Of a stretch of 64,000 bases of DNA, positions 1 through 7,601 are shown in pieces; the first letter of the stretch is position 1, and the number at the start of each line of letters is the position of its first letter. The translations under genes and the position numbers were made by a program. Below the pieces are notes generated by a model. The model was not told the origin of the DNA. It saw nothing but the letters and a program-made list of their open reading frames with translations, and searched no databases. This stretch comes from Larkinella bovis (GTDB lineage: Bacteria; Bacteroidota; Bacteroidia; Cytophagales; Spirosomataceae). The stretch covers positions 1,426,001-1,490,000 of the forward strand of contig NZ_JBHSMA010000001.1 of assembly GCF_042655385.1 (NCBI RefSeq), in the 5' to 3' direction.

Positions 1-124
1 TTCGGTTTACGGTTATGGTCTGATTATCCGGGTTTACTTTTTGAATCAGATCATTCGCTGTGAAAACAAAAATGCGGTAGGCCAATAACGGTATCCCGAA
101 TCCATAAACCACCCTTCGAAGAGC
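1..124. other. Left-edge non-coding stretch
   Basis: No gene start is visible here. The only open frame is short: codons from base 1 run to a TGA at 61-63, so the last 20 codons of a gene from outside the window cannot be excluded. Bases 3-14 read CGGTTTACGGTT, which matches one arm of the intergenic element found complete at 23983-24036 and as a single arm at 3840-3857. A near match to the Bacteroidota -7 element (TACTTTTTG, one T too long) lies at about 36-45. Confidence 0.35.
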
Positions 125-1360
125 ATGGAAAAGCAAGTATTCAAAGAGATTCTGGCCATCGACGGCGGAGAAAAAACCGTTCAATCGACCTTCCCCTGGC
201 CGATTTACGACGAAAGTGACGTGCAGGCCGTTGCCGAGGTTGTAGGCAGCGGAAAATGGGGTAACCCCGATTGTAGTGACTATGTGGCTGCTTTCGAACG
301 GGAATTCGCGGCCTACTGCGGCACGAAATACGCGGTTACCTGCGTCAACGGGTCGGTTTCGCTCCGGCTGGCGCTGATGGCCTGCGGGGTGCGCCCCGGC
401 GACGAGGTCATCGTTCCGCCCTATACATTCATTGCCACGGCCTCAACAGTTTTGGAAGTCAACTGCGTACCGGTTTTTGTGGACATCGACCCAGCTACGT
501 ACAACCTCGACCCGAACGCCATTGAAGCCGCTATTACTGACCGCACGAAGGCAATCATCCCCGTTCATTTTGCCGGTCTGGCCTGCGACATGGATGCGAT
601 TATGGACATCGCCAGGCGGCACAACCTCCGGGTGATTGAAGATGCCGCCCACGCCCACGGAGCGGAATACAAAGGTCGTAAACTCGGCTCCATTGGCGAC
701 GCGGGGAGTTTCAGTTTTCAGTCGTCGAAAAACCTGACGAGTGGCGAAGGCGGGATTGTGGTGACCAACGACGAAAAGTTGTACCGGATGATGGCTTCGC
801 TGCGCAACGTCGGCCGGATGGAGGGCCACCAGTGGTACGACCATTTCAACCCCGGCTGCAATTACCGCATCACGCAAATGCAGGCGGTTTTGCTTTCGCA
901 GCAACTCCAACGCCTGGAAGACCAAACCGTTTTGCGAAACAACAACGGACGGTATCTGAGCGAACTTCTTTCCGGGATTGACGGCCTTTCACCCCTCAGC
1001 GGAAGGATGGAAGAAATCCGGCATTGTTACCATCTGTACATTTTCAAATACGATGCCGCGGCCTTTGGTGGTCTTTCCCGGCAGGAATTCGTGGCCCGGT
1101 TGGCCGCTGAAGGCGTCCCCTGTTCCACGGGTTATCCGCATCCGCTTTATAAGCAGCCGGTTTTCCAGAACAAAAATTTCATGTGTTACGCCATTCCCGA
1201 CTCGGTGGATTATACCACAGTATTTTGCCCGGTGTCCGAACGCGCGTGCCGTGAGGAAGCGGTCTGGATTTTCCAACACGCCATGCTGGGCAGCCAGGAT
1301 GACATGCAGGCTTTTGCTGAAGCAATTCGTAAAATTCAACGGGTTGTTACACAGGGTTAA
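125..1360 (+). CDS. DegT/DnrJ/EryC1/StrS-family PLP aminotransferase
   Basis: A 411-residue fold-type I PLP enzyme of the sugar aminotransferase family, which moves an amino group, usually from glutamate, to a keto-sugar or cyclitol. The Schiff-base lysine is in FQSSKNLTSGEGG (about Lys202). The aspartate that pairs with the PLP ring nitrogen is in EDAAHAHGA (about Asp173), and the N-terminal VNGSVSLRLAL cofactor loop is present. Length is normal and no signal peptide is seen, so it is cytoplasmic. No NDP-sugar synthesis genes are nearby; the next gene, 95 bp downstream on the same strand, is a secreted glycosidase-like protein. A catabolic or amino-cyclitol role is therefore as plausible as nucleotide-sugar synthesis. 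Substrate unknown. Confidence 0.9.
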   Translation: MEKQVFKEILAIDGGEKTVQSTFPWPIYDESDVQAVAEVVGSGKWGNPDCSDYVAAFEREFAAYCGTKYAVTCVNGSVSLRLALMACGVRPGDEVIVPPYTFIATASTVLEVNCVPVFVDIDPATYNLDPNAIEAAITDRTKAIIPVHFAGLACDMDAIMDIARRHNLRVIEDAAHAHGAEYKGRKLGSIGDAGSFSFQSSKNLTSGEGGIVVTNDEKLYRMMASLRNVGRMEGHQWYDHFNPGCNYRITQMQAVLLSQQLQRLEDQTVLRNNNGRYLSELLSGIDGLSPLSGRMEEIRHCYHLYIFKYDAAAFGGLSRQEFVARLAAEGVPCSTGYPHPLYKQPVFQNKNFMCYAIPDSVDYTTVFCPVSERACREEAVWIFQHAMLGSQDDMQAFAEAIRKIQRVVTQG

Positions 1361-1369
1361 TCAGTAAAT

Positions 1370-1418
1370 ATCAGAGTTTATCAGGGCCTTTCTCCGGTTA
1401 CCTCTGATGTCCTCTGAT
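1370..1418. repeat. Imperfect intergenic inverted repeat (TCAGAG type)
   Basis: Arm ATCAGAGTTTATCAG (1370-1384) faces CTGATGTCCTCTGAT (1404-1418); 12 of 15 positions pair around a 19-nt loop. Each arm is itself two near copies of a short word (ATCAG, CTCTGAT). No T-run follows, so a simple intrinsic terminator is not the best reading. It lies between the aminotransferase and the next gene on the same strand. Confidence 0.45.
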
Positions 1419-1455
1419 CGCCCCTGGGTAACAATCTATTTCTTTCCCAACCCCG

Positions 1456-3789
1456 ATGATCGTTCGATTTATTACCAGTCTTATCCTTATTACCCTTGCG
1501 TTCCGGCTTTCCGCCCAACCCATCGACCTGAAAAATTCGGTTATTCTCGTTTCGCCCTCCATTCCGGCCCCCATGCGAAGCACCGCTCCGCAGATGCTGA
1601 CGGAAGAAATTGCGAAACGAACGGCTACCTCCCTGAAACAGACTACATCCTGGCCCAGCGGTTCGGTTATTGTCCTGGCGCTTTCGTCGGATAAGGAAGT
1701 CGCCGGAAAAACCGTTCCGGCCCGAACCGGGTTTAATTTGCCGGAACAAAAACCGGAAGGCTACCGAATCGTGACCGAGGCCACCGCCAAAGGAACGACG
1801 GTCTGGGTGCTGGGTGCCGATGCCCGGGGCATTTTGTTCGGTTCCGGCTGGCTGCTCCGGAATCTGAAGATGGACAACAAACGGCTGGAATTAAGCAGCC
1901 CAATCGAAGTGGCCACCGCCCCTGCCTACCCGATTCGCGGCCACCAGCTTGGCTACCGAACCACGGCGAATTCCTACGACGCCTGGACCGTCGCGCAGTT
2001 TGACCAGTATTACCGGGAGCTGGCCATTTTCGGCACCAACGCCATTGAAGGAATTCCGTTCCACGAAAAAGAAAAAGCGAGCCCGCACTTTCCGATTTCT
2101 ACGGACGAGATGATGGTCCGGATGGGCGAGTTATGCCAGAAATACGACATGGATTACTGGGTCTGGACCCCCGCGGAATTTGACCTCACCGACCAAGCCA
2201 GGCGAAGTGCCGAGGTCCAGAAGCACGAGGCTTTTTACAAGGCCTGCCCGCGACTCGATCATATCTTTTTCCCCGGTGGTGATCCCGGCCACAACCACCC
2301 GCGCGAGGTGATGGCATTCCTGAAAGACTTGCACGGCAAACTGATGCCATACCACCCCAAGGCTAAAATCTGGATTTCCCTCCAGGGTTTTAACACGGAG
2401 CAGATTGACTACTTCTATCGCTACCTGGCCGAACACAAGCCCACCTGGTTGCAGGGCGTGGTGTCAGGTCCGAGCAGCCCGCCGATGGCCGAAACCCGCT
2501 ACCGGCTTCCAAAAAACTACCAGCACCGCGAATACCCGGACCTGACGCACAACGTTCGCAGTGAGTTTCCAGTTGAACGCTGGGATCAAGCCTACGCGCT
2601 GACGCTGGGCCGCGAAGCCATCAACCCCCGTCCGGTTTTCTTCGCCGGTATTCACGGCAAGTACGCGCCGTTCACCGACGGCTTTGTGTCGTATTCTGAC
2701 GGCTGCCACGATGATGTCAACAAAGTGATCTGGAGCATGCGGGGTTGGGATCCGACCAGGGAGGTCAACGAAATTCTCAACGAATACGCCCGGTTTTTCT
2801 TTAGCTGGCAAGTCGAAAAATCGGCGGCTGACGGCATTCTGGCCCTCGAGAACAACTGGAAAGGGCCGCTGGCCTCAAACGGCGGAGTAGAAGCCACCTT
2901 TGCCTTCTGGAAAACTCTCGAAACTGCCCACCCGGCCCTGATGAAATCGAACTGGCGCTGGCAAATGCTCGTGCTGCGGGCGTATTACGACACCTACACC
3001 CGTCGACGGTTGGTGTACGAACAGGGCCTGGAAAAGAATGCCAACAGCATTCTGGCCCAGGCGACCGAATCGAATCTGGAAAACGCCCTGAATCAGGCGC
3101 TTGCGATGGTAAACAAGGCGGACTCGGAACCGGTTTCGCCCGAGTTGCGGAAGAAAATTGAAACGTTATGCGCCGACCTGTTCGCGTCGATCGGCCTGCA
3201 AACCAGCGTTGCCAAATACAAAGCGAAGGGGTATGAGCGGGGGGCATTCCTCGATTTCGTGAATTTCCCGCTCAACAACCGCTGGTGGCTGGCCGATGAA
3301 TTCAAGAAAATCCGTGCCATGAAAACGCCTAAGGAGCAATTGGAGCGGACCCGTGTCATCGCTACCTGGGAAAACCCCGGCGCCGGCAGCTATTACGACG
3401 ACGTATCGACCGCCAGCAAAAGCCCCCGTGTGAAAACGATAACCGACGATGCCACCGACATTGCCTGGTGGGACAACGGTTTCAGCCGCACCCGGCTTTC
3501 CACGCAGACGTTTCAGAACAATCCGGCCCTGGAATACGACAACCTCGAACCGGGCGCCCGCTACATCATCCGGGTAGCCGGTTTGGGTGACGCCCTGCTG
3601 CGGGTCGACGGTCAACGCCTGAAACCGACGGTATACAACAAGGAGATGGAAGCCTTCAAGGAATGGATTGTGCCCCTGTCGCTCACGCAGGACGGCAAGA
3701 TTTCCGTGACATTCGACGAACCGGAAGAGTCGCACCTGAACTGGCGACAGCATTCCAAAATTTCGGATATCTGGCTGCTGAAGCAGTAA
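1456..3789 (+). CDS. Secreted glycoside-hydrolase-like protein, paralogue 1
   Basis: A 777-residue protein starting with a signal peptide (about residues 1-21, cleaved near RLSAQPID). Residues about 25-150 resemble the alpha/beta domain that precedes the barrel in GH20/GH67-type enzymes. The middle looks like a TIM-barrel hydrolase with RGHQLGYR (about 161), FFPGGDPG (about 272), a PDLTHN segment and SYSDGCHDDVNK (about 412). The C-terminal 130 residues look like a beta-sandwich ending SDIWLLKQ. It is clearly paralogous to the protein at 13549-15978, which has the same motifs at the same spacing. I cannot name the family or assign catalytic acids. Where the paralogue has SEGTNDD this copy has SDGCHDD, so activity may differ. 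Likely exported to the periplasm or surface. Confidence 0.75.
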   Translation: MIVRFITSLILITLAFRLSAQPIDLKNSVILVSPSIPAPMRSTAPQMLTEEIAKRTATSLKQTTSWPSGSVIVLALSSDKEVAGKTVPARTGFNLPEQKPEGYRIVTEATAKGTTVWVLGADARGILFGSGWLLRNLKMDNKRLELSSPIEVATAPAYPIRGHQLGYRTTANSYDAWTVAQFDQYYRELAIFGTNAIEGIPFHEKEKASPHFPISTDEMMVRMGELCQKYDMDYWVWTPAEFDLTDQARRSAEVQKHEAFYKACPRLDHIFFPGGDPGHNHPREVMAFLKDLHGKLMPYHPKAKIWISLQGFNTEQIDYFYRYLAEHKPTWLQGVVSGPSSPPMAETRYRLPKNYQHREYPDLTHNVRSEFPVERWDQAYALTLGREAINPRPVFFAGIHGKYAPFTDGFVSYSDGCHDDVNKVIWSMRGWDPTREVNEILNEYARFFFSWQVEKSAADGILALENNWKGPLASNGGVEATFAFWKTLETAHPALMKSNWRWQMLVLRAYYDTYTRRRLVYEQGLEKNANSILAQATESNLENALNQALAMVNKADSEPVSPELRKKIETLCADLFASIGLQTSVAKYKAKGYERGAFLDFVNFPLNNRWWLADEFKKIRAMKTPKEQLERTRVIATWENPGAGSYYDDVSTASKSPRVKTITDDATDIAWWDNGFSRTRLSTQTFQNNPALEYDNLEPGARYIIRVAGLGDALLRVDGQRLKPTVYNKEMEAFKEWIVPLSLTQDGKISVTFDEPEESHLNWRQHSKISDIWLLKQ

Positions 3790-3794
3790 AATCA

Positions 3795-3833
3795 GACGCG
3801 CCGATCGGGCTCTCTGAGTCCAATCGGCGCGTC
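3795..3833 (+). terminator. Hairpin terminator after glycosidase-like gene
   Basis: GACGCGCCGAT (3795-3805) pairs perfectly with ATCGGCGCGTC (3823-3833) around a 17-nt loop. It lies 5 bp past the stop codon at 3789 and ahead of the convergent DUF1080 gene. A short A-run follows, so it could serve both strands. Confidence 0.6.
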
Positions 3834-3839
3834 CCCAAA

Positions 3840-3857
3840 ACTGAAAACCGTAAACCG
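3840..3857. repeat. Single arm of the ACCGTA(T/A)ACCG intergenic element
   Basis: ACTGAAAACCGTAAACCG matches the right arm of the palindrome at 24019-24036 in 17 of 18 positions. It sits in the convergent spacer directly before the DUF1080 stop codon. Only one arm is present here. Confidence 0.4.
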
Positions 3858-3860
3858 GTT

Positions 3861-4556
3861 CTACAACTCCCGAATCCGGATATTGCGGAAGGCCGCTTCG
3901 TCGCCGTGGTCCTGAAGGAGTAAATGTCCTTCTTTCATAGTGCCAAAATCCTCGATGGCTTTGAATTTACTTTGGGCTTTAGCGGCTAAAAACCGCTGAT
4001 CTCCGCGCTCATACTCAACGACTTTCGTGCCGTTCAGCCAGTGTTCGACGTGATTTCCCTTCACCAGAACCCGGCCTTCGTTCCATTCCCCGATCGGTTT
4101 CAGCTTCCGAACCGAAGGCGCAAACAATTCGTACAGGCCGGCGGTCCGGCGTTTGTCGTCCTGGTCGGCGGCAATGTCTTTATTCCCCACGTCATCGATC
4201 ATCTGGTATTCGCAGCCCAGCCAGGCCCCATCGGGGTATTTTTTGACGAAATACTTCAAGCCGCTGTTGGCGCCCGGACCGAGTTTAAATTCAAACTGCA
4301 ATTCAAAACTGGCGAATTTCCGGCGCGACACCAGATCCCCTCCGCGCTTCGATTTATCACCGCCAGGATTGGCAATCAATGTTTTGCCGGCAATCGTCCA
4401 GCCTTGTTGGGGCGTCTGCCCGGTTTTGGCGCTCACCCATTCATTCAGGTTGGAGCCATTGAATAACCAGATCCAGCCGGATTGCTTTGTCGGCACATTT
4501 GAGGAGGTATTTACTGACAAAAAGAACGCAATAAACAGGGATAAAAAGCAAGGCAT
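3861..4556 (-). CDS. DUF1080 / 3-keto-disaccharide hydrolase-family secreted protein
   Basis: A 231-residue protein with an N-terminal export signal (about 1-17) followed by one concanavalin-like beta-sandwich of the DUF1080 family. Family hallmarks are SGWIWLFNGSNLNEW, the GGDLVSRRKFASFELQFEFK strand pair, GANSGLKYFV, LGCEYQMIDD and the C-terminal FRNIRIREL. Some family members hydrolyse 3-keto-glycosides made by Gfo/Idh or GMC dehydrogenases; the substrate here is not known. It starts 12 bp after the stop of the small membrane protein gene on the same strand and is probably the last gene of the leftward operon. Confidence 0.85.
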   Translation of the reverse strand: MPCFLSLFIAFFLSVNTSSNVPTKQSGWIWLFNGSNLNEWVSAKTGQTPQQGWTIAGKTLIANPGGDKSKRGGDLVSRRKFASFELQFEFKLGPGANSGLKYFVKKYPDGAWLGCEYQMIDDVGNKDIAADQDDKRRTAGLYELFAPSVRKLKPIGEWNEGRVLVKGNHVEHWLNGTKVVEYERGDQRFLAAKAQSKFKAIEDFGTMKEGHLLLQDHGDEAAFRNIRIREL

Positions 4557-4568
4557 CGTGAAAAAGGG

Positions 4569-5033
4569 TTAACGTTTAAAGGAATAGTGACGGGAAATAA
4601 AAAACGAAATCGGCAGGCCAACGCAAACCATGAGAATCGCCATGTTGAGTAAGGCCCCCTCCCATTGAAGGGATGCACGGGGAATCTTCGTCTGGGGAAC
4701 AACCACCAAATCCATAATACCCCACACAAACATACCGTACAGCAATCCGCTCAAAATCCGGTGATGGCGAAAAAGCGGTACGAAAGGAAAAATCAGATAA
4801 TAAACGATTGTAAACGAGAAAGCAATCAGGAAGTGGAAGAACAAACCGACCCACACCATCTCGGAGCCACCCGTAAAGGCTTCTTTCCCGAAAAAACCGC
4901 TGGCGATGAAGCGCAGAACACCCGGCGCGTTCATCTTTCCCAGAATGGTAATGGCCGCGGTAATGTCCAGGGTGCCGGCGATGAATCCCGCCAGCAGAAT
5001 GGACTTGAACGGTGAGGTAGTCGTTGCTGCCAT
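4569..5033 (-). CDS. Small four-helix membrane protein, unknown function
   Basis: A 154-residue protein with four hydrophobic segments: about 10-32, 55-80 (which contains a Phe/Ile/Tyr-rich stretch), 92-110 and 125-147. It has no charged catalytic motif. The GFIAGTLDITAA segment in helix 1 is typical of small Bacteroidota inner-membrane proteins sometimes labelled DUF1440/YagU-like; I am not certain of that label. It lies between the XylR-type regulator and the DUF1080 gene with gaps of 45 and 12 bp, so it is almost certainly co-transcribed with them. Confidence 0.7.
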   Translation of the reverse strand: MAATTTSPFKSILLAGFIAGTLDITAAITILGKMNAPGVLRFIASGFFGKEAFTGGSEMVWVGLFFHFLIAFSFTIVYYLIFPFVPLFRHHRILSGLLYGMFVWGIMDLVVVPQTKIPRASLQWEGALLNMAILMVCVGLPISFFISRHYSFKR

Positions 5034-5078
5034 GGTGTCTGAATGGTTCGTTACACCGAGTTTATCAGGGAAAAACCG

Positions 5079-6242
5079 CTATTTCCCCGCCCGGTACTTA
5101 TTCCGAAATTCGATGGGCGTACACCCTTTCACCTGCCGGAACTGCCGGGCAATATTCTTGCTGTCGGTCAGGCCCATATCCAGGGCAATTTCGAAAACCG
5201 TCATATCGGTTTCCAGCAATTTCTGGGTAAATTTCTCGATCCGGAGGTTAAAGATATATTTATAAATCGGATAACCGGTAATCGTAAAAAACCGCTTTTC
5301 CAACGCCCGGCGCGATAACGGCACCTGTTTGACCACCTCATCGACCTCAAGATTCTTGTCGATGTTCTGGTGAATGTATTTCAGGGATGACGCAATGTAA
5401 TGATCGTTGGTGGCGTAAATATCGGTCGAGTGACGCGTAACGACCTGCATGGGTTTGACCACGATATCGTAAAAATTAGTCACGCCGGTTCGAATCATGT
5501 GGTCGAGCAGTTTGGCGGAATCATACCCCCCTTTTTCTGCATCCAGCGCAATGCTCGACAGCGGTGGGTCCGACAGCTCACAGATCGTTTCGTCGTTATC
5601 GACGCCCAGCACCGCCACTTCTTCCGGAATTCGAATTCCCGTTTGCCGACACGCTTCCGTGATGTGCTGCCCCTGGCGATCATCGCAGGCCATAATGGCA
5701 ATTGGCTTCGGCAACGATTGCAGCCACTGGCTCAACGCACTGGGCTTATAATACCAGAGTTCACTGGATTGTGCCTTGGTGTGTTCGAAAGTATGGACTT
5801 CGAAGCCCGATTTTCTGAGGTGGGTTTCAAACCCCTCGGCCCGCTCCCGCGACCAGACAATATCCCGGAAACCGTAAAAGGCGAACTGCGTAAATCCTTT
5901 TTTCAGGTAATAATCGGCCGCCATCGCCCCGGCTTCGTGGTAAGCTCCGGTAATGTTCGGAATTTCGTCAAACCGTTCTTTAAAATCCTGCGCAATCACA
6001 GCAATTCCGGCCTGAATAAATTCGGAAACTTCGTTGTCGTTGTAAAACTGTCCGATAATCCCGTCGGCCCCCCATTCTCGCGCCCACTGCAAAATGCCCT
6101 TGATGCCGATCGTTTCGCGGTAAAACAACGGCATCCGGCAAAACACCCAGGGGCCGTGTTCACGCGAATATTTGGTCACGCCCTTCAGCAGGTTTTTGCT
6201 GTAATCTTCGGCAAAATCAATGAGAAGGATGATCTTATACAT
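5079..6242 (-). CDS. XylR-type regulator: LacI-like sensor domain plus AraC HTH
   Basis: A 387-residue DNA-binding regulator. Residues 1-270 form a periplasmic-binding-protein-like sensor of the LacI/XylR class: the start KIILLIDFAEDYSKNLLKG, then AIMACDDRQGQ and EVAVLGVDNDE. The last 105 residues are an AraC-type double HTH ending DSKNIARQFRQVKGCTPIEF. The arrangement matches XylR, in which sugar binding to the sensor allows the C-terminal domain to activate transcription. It lies inside the leftward gene set, 55 bp from the MFS permease, and is the obvious local regulator of the glycan locus. The ligand is unknown; a sugar released by the neighbouring glycosidases is the natural guess. Confidence 0.9.
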   Translation of the reverse strand: MYKIILLIDFAEDYSKNLLKGVTKYSREHGPWVFCRMPLFYRETIGIKGILQWAREWGADGIIGQFYNDNEVSEFIQAGIAVIAQDFKERFDEIPNITGAYHEAGAMAADYYLKKGFTQFAFYGFRDIVWSRERAEGFETHLRKSGFEVHTFEHTKAQSSELWYYKPSALSQWLQSLPKPIAIMACDDRQGQHITEACRQTGIRIPEEVAVLGVDNDETICELSDPPLSSIALDAEKGGYDSAKLLDHMIRTGVTNFYDIVVKPMQVVTRHSTDIYATNDHYIASSLKYIHQNIDKNLEVDEVVKQVPLSRRALEKRFFTITGYPIYKYIFNLRIEKFTQKLLETDMTVFEIALDMGLTDSKNIARQFRQVKGCTPIEFRNKYRAGK

Positions 6243-6256
6243 GACGGTAAAAACAG

Positions 6257-6290
6257 GTTATTTCGCAGACGAGACCGCCCGCGAAATAAC
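6257..6290. repeat. GTTATTTCGC / GCGAAATAAC palindrome
   Basis: A perfect 10-bp inverted repeat (6257-6266 and 6281-6290) with a 14-nt loop, between the permease stop and the regulator start. The arm word TTATTTCGC recurs in the longer perfect palindrome at 19148-19203. It could be an mRNA-stabilising hairpin, an operator, or one copy of a dispersed element. Confidence 0.5.
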
Positions 6291-6297
6291 TATTACG

Positions 6298-7548
6298 CTA
6301 CGCAAACAGCTCTTTCAAGCTCTTCACCGTAGCATTGTTTACCAGCGGCCTTGCCCAGATTCCGATACTGAAAATATAGCCCAAGGTAATCAGCAGGAAC
6401 AACATCGCCAACCGCAGCCCCAGCAATTCGGCCAGACCACCGACAACGAGCGGCACCACGGCACCACCCGCAATCCCGGTACAGAGAATGCCCGAGAAGG
6501 TTCCGTGGTGGTGGGGCACTGAATTCAGTGCCAGCGAAACCACGATCGACCACATGACCGAAGCAAAAAAACCGGTCATCGGAAACGCATAGATGGCCAT
6601 CTCCTCCGGTCCAAACAGGCCCGCCAGCAGCGAAAGGATAGCTCCGGCGGCAAATAGCATCAACACCCGCCGGCTGTCGAAAATCTTCAGCAACAGCAAG
6701 CCCAGAAGACAGCCAATGGTAAGCAGTCCCCAGAACCAGGAAATGACCGTAGCGCCGGTGGTGGCCGGGTCAACACCGTGGTAGGTTTGCAGAAACTGCG
6801 AGGTCCAGTTGGCAATGCCCTGTTCGGTTCCGACGTACGAGAAGATTCCGGCAAAGAACAGCCAGACGGTTTTGTTGCCCAGCAAATCTTTGAAGGCATT
6901 TCCGGTATCGATCCGTTCGTCATCTTTCAACTCCACCTTCGGAAACCGGACGAAATAAATCACCACGACCATCAACAGGGCCGTCACCGCAAAAACCCAA
7001 TACAACGAGACCCATTTGAGGTTCGCGGGAACCAGCTGGTCAAAAACCGCAACGAGTCCCGACGTGCTGCCCGAATGGACGTTGCTCACCAGGTAGCTGT
7101 ATAGCAACGGACTCAGAAAGGATGCTGCCCCGAAAAATAACTGAGCCATGACGGAATTGAAGGCAAACTGCGCTTCACCCCCGGCCACGCGCAGCAAGGG
7201 ATTGATCACCACCTGCAACATGGCCATGCCCAGCCCGATCAGAAACAGCGAAAACAGCGCAATCGAAAAACCGGGGATTAGTGCAAATAGTAAAGCTCCC
7301 AGAAAGGCCAGAAAAAACGCGCCGAGCAGCACCGGTTTTTCGCGGTATTTCTCCACCAGAATCCCCGACGGAATCGACATGACCCCGTAGGCCACGAAAA
7401 AGGCAAACGGCAGAAAACCCGCCAGCCCGATGCTCAGGTTAAAACTGGTAATAATATCCGGAATGATCGGCCCCAGGATATTGGTCAGAAAGGAAATAAC
7501 AAAGAAAATAAGAAATATAAGAATGACAATCAGCGGGTTAGACTTCAT
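6298..7548 (-). CDS. MFS sugar permease (FucP/NagP-like)
   Basis: A 416-residue, twelve-helix major facilitator of the sugar:proton symporter type, for example FucP and NagP. Visible landmarks are the N-terminal helix ending FLTNILGPIIPDII, the loop GILVEKYREKP between helices 2 and 3, a central hydrophilic loop at about 205-225, and a second half with WFWGLLTIGCLLGLLLL. It should carry a monosaccharide across the inner membrane. It lies between the hexosaminidase and the regulator in one leftward run. By context the substrate may be N-acetylglucosamine or a related hexosamine, but the sequence alone does not decide this. Confidence 0.88.
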   Translation of the reverse strand: MKSNPLIVILIFLIFFVISFLTNILGPIIPDIITSFNLSIGLAGFLPFAFFVAYGVMSIPSGILVEKYREKPVLLGAFFLAFLGALLFALIPGFSIALFSLFLIGLGMAMLQVVINPLLRVAGGEAQFAFNSVMAQLFFGAASFLSPLLYSYLVSNVHSGSTSGLVAVFDQLVPANLKWVSLYWVFAVTALLMVVVIYFVRFPKVELKDDERIDTGNAFKDLLGNKTVWLFFAGIFSYVGTEQGIANWTSQFLQTYHGVDPATTGATVISWFWGLLTIGCLLGLLLLKIFDSRRVLMLFAAGAILSLLAGLFGPEEMAIYAFPMTGFFASVMWSIVVSLALNSVPHHHGTFSGILCTGIAGGAVVPLVVGGLAELLGLRLAMLFLLITLGYIFSIGIWARPLVNNATVKSLKELFA

Positions 7549-7574
7549 AGCAACCGTTATTTTACAAACTAAGT

Positions 7575-7594
7575 GAGGCCGGTTGCCCGGCCTC
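7575..7594 (-). terminator. Intercistronic hairpin between hexosaminidase and permease genes
   Basis: GAGGCCGG (7575-7582) pairs perfectly with CCGGCCTC (7587-7594) around a 4-nt loop. No T-run follows on the minus strand, so partial termination or mRNA protection is as likely as full termination. Confidence 0.45.
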
Positions 7595-7601
7595 CACTAA
7601 C

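Noticed and set aside
5400..6332. 310-codon plus-strand frame opposite the XylR-type regulator
   Set aside because: Antisense to a complete regulator and without recognisable domains.
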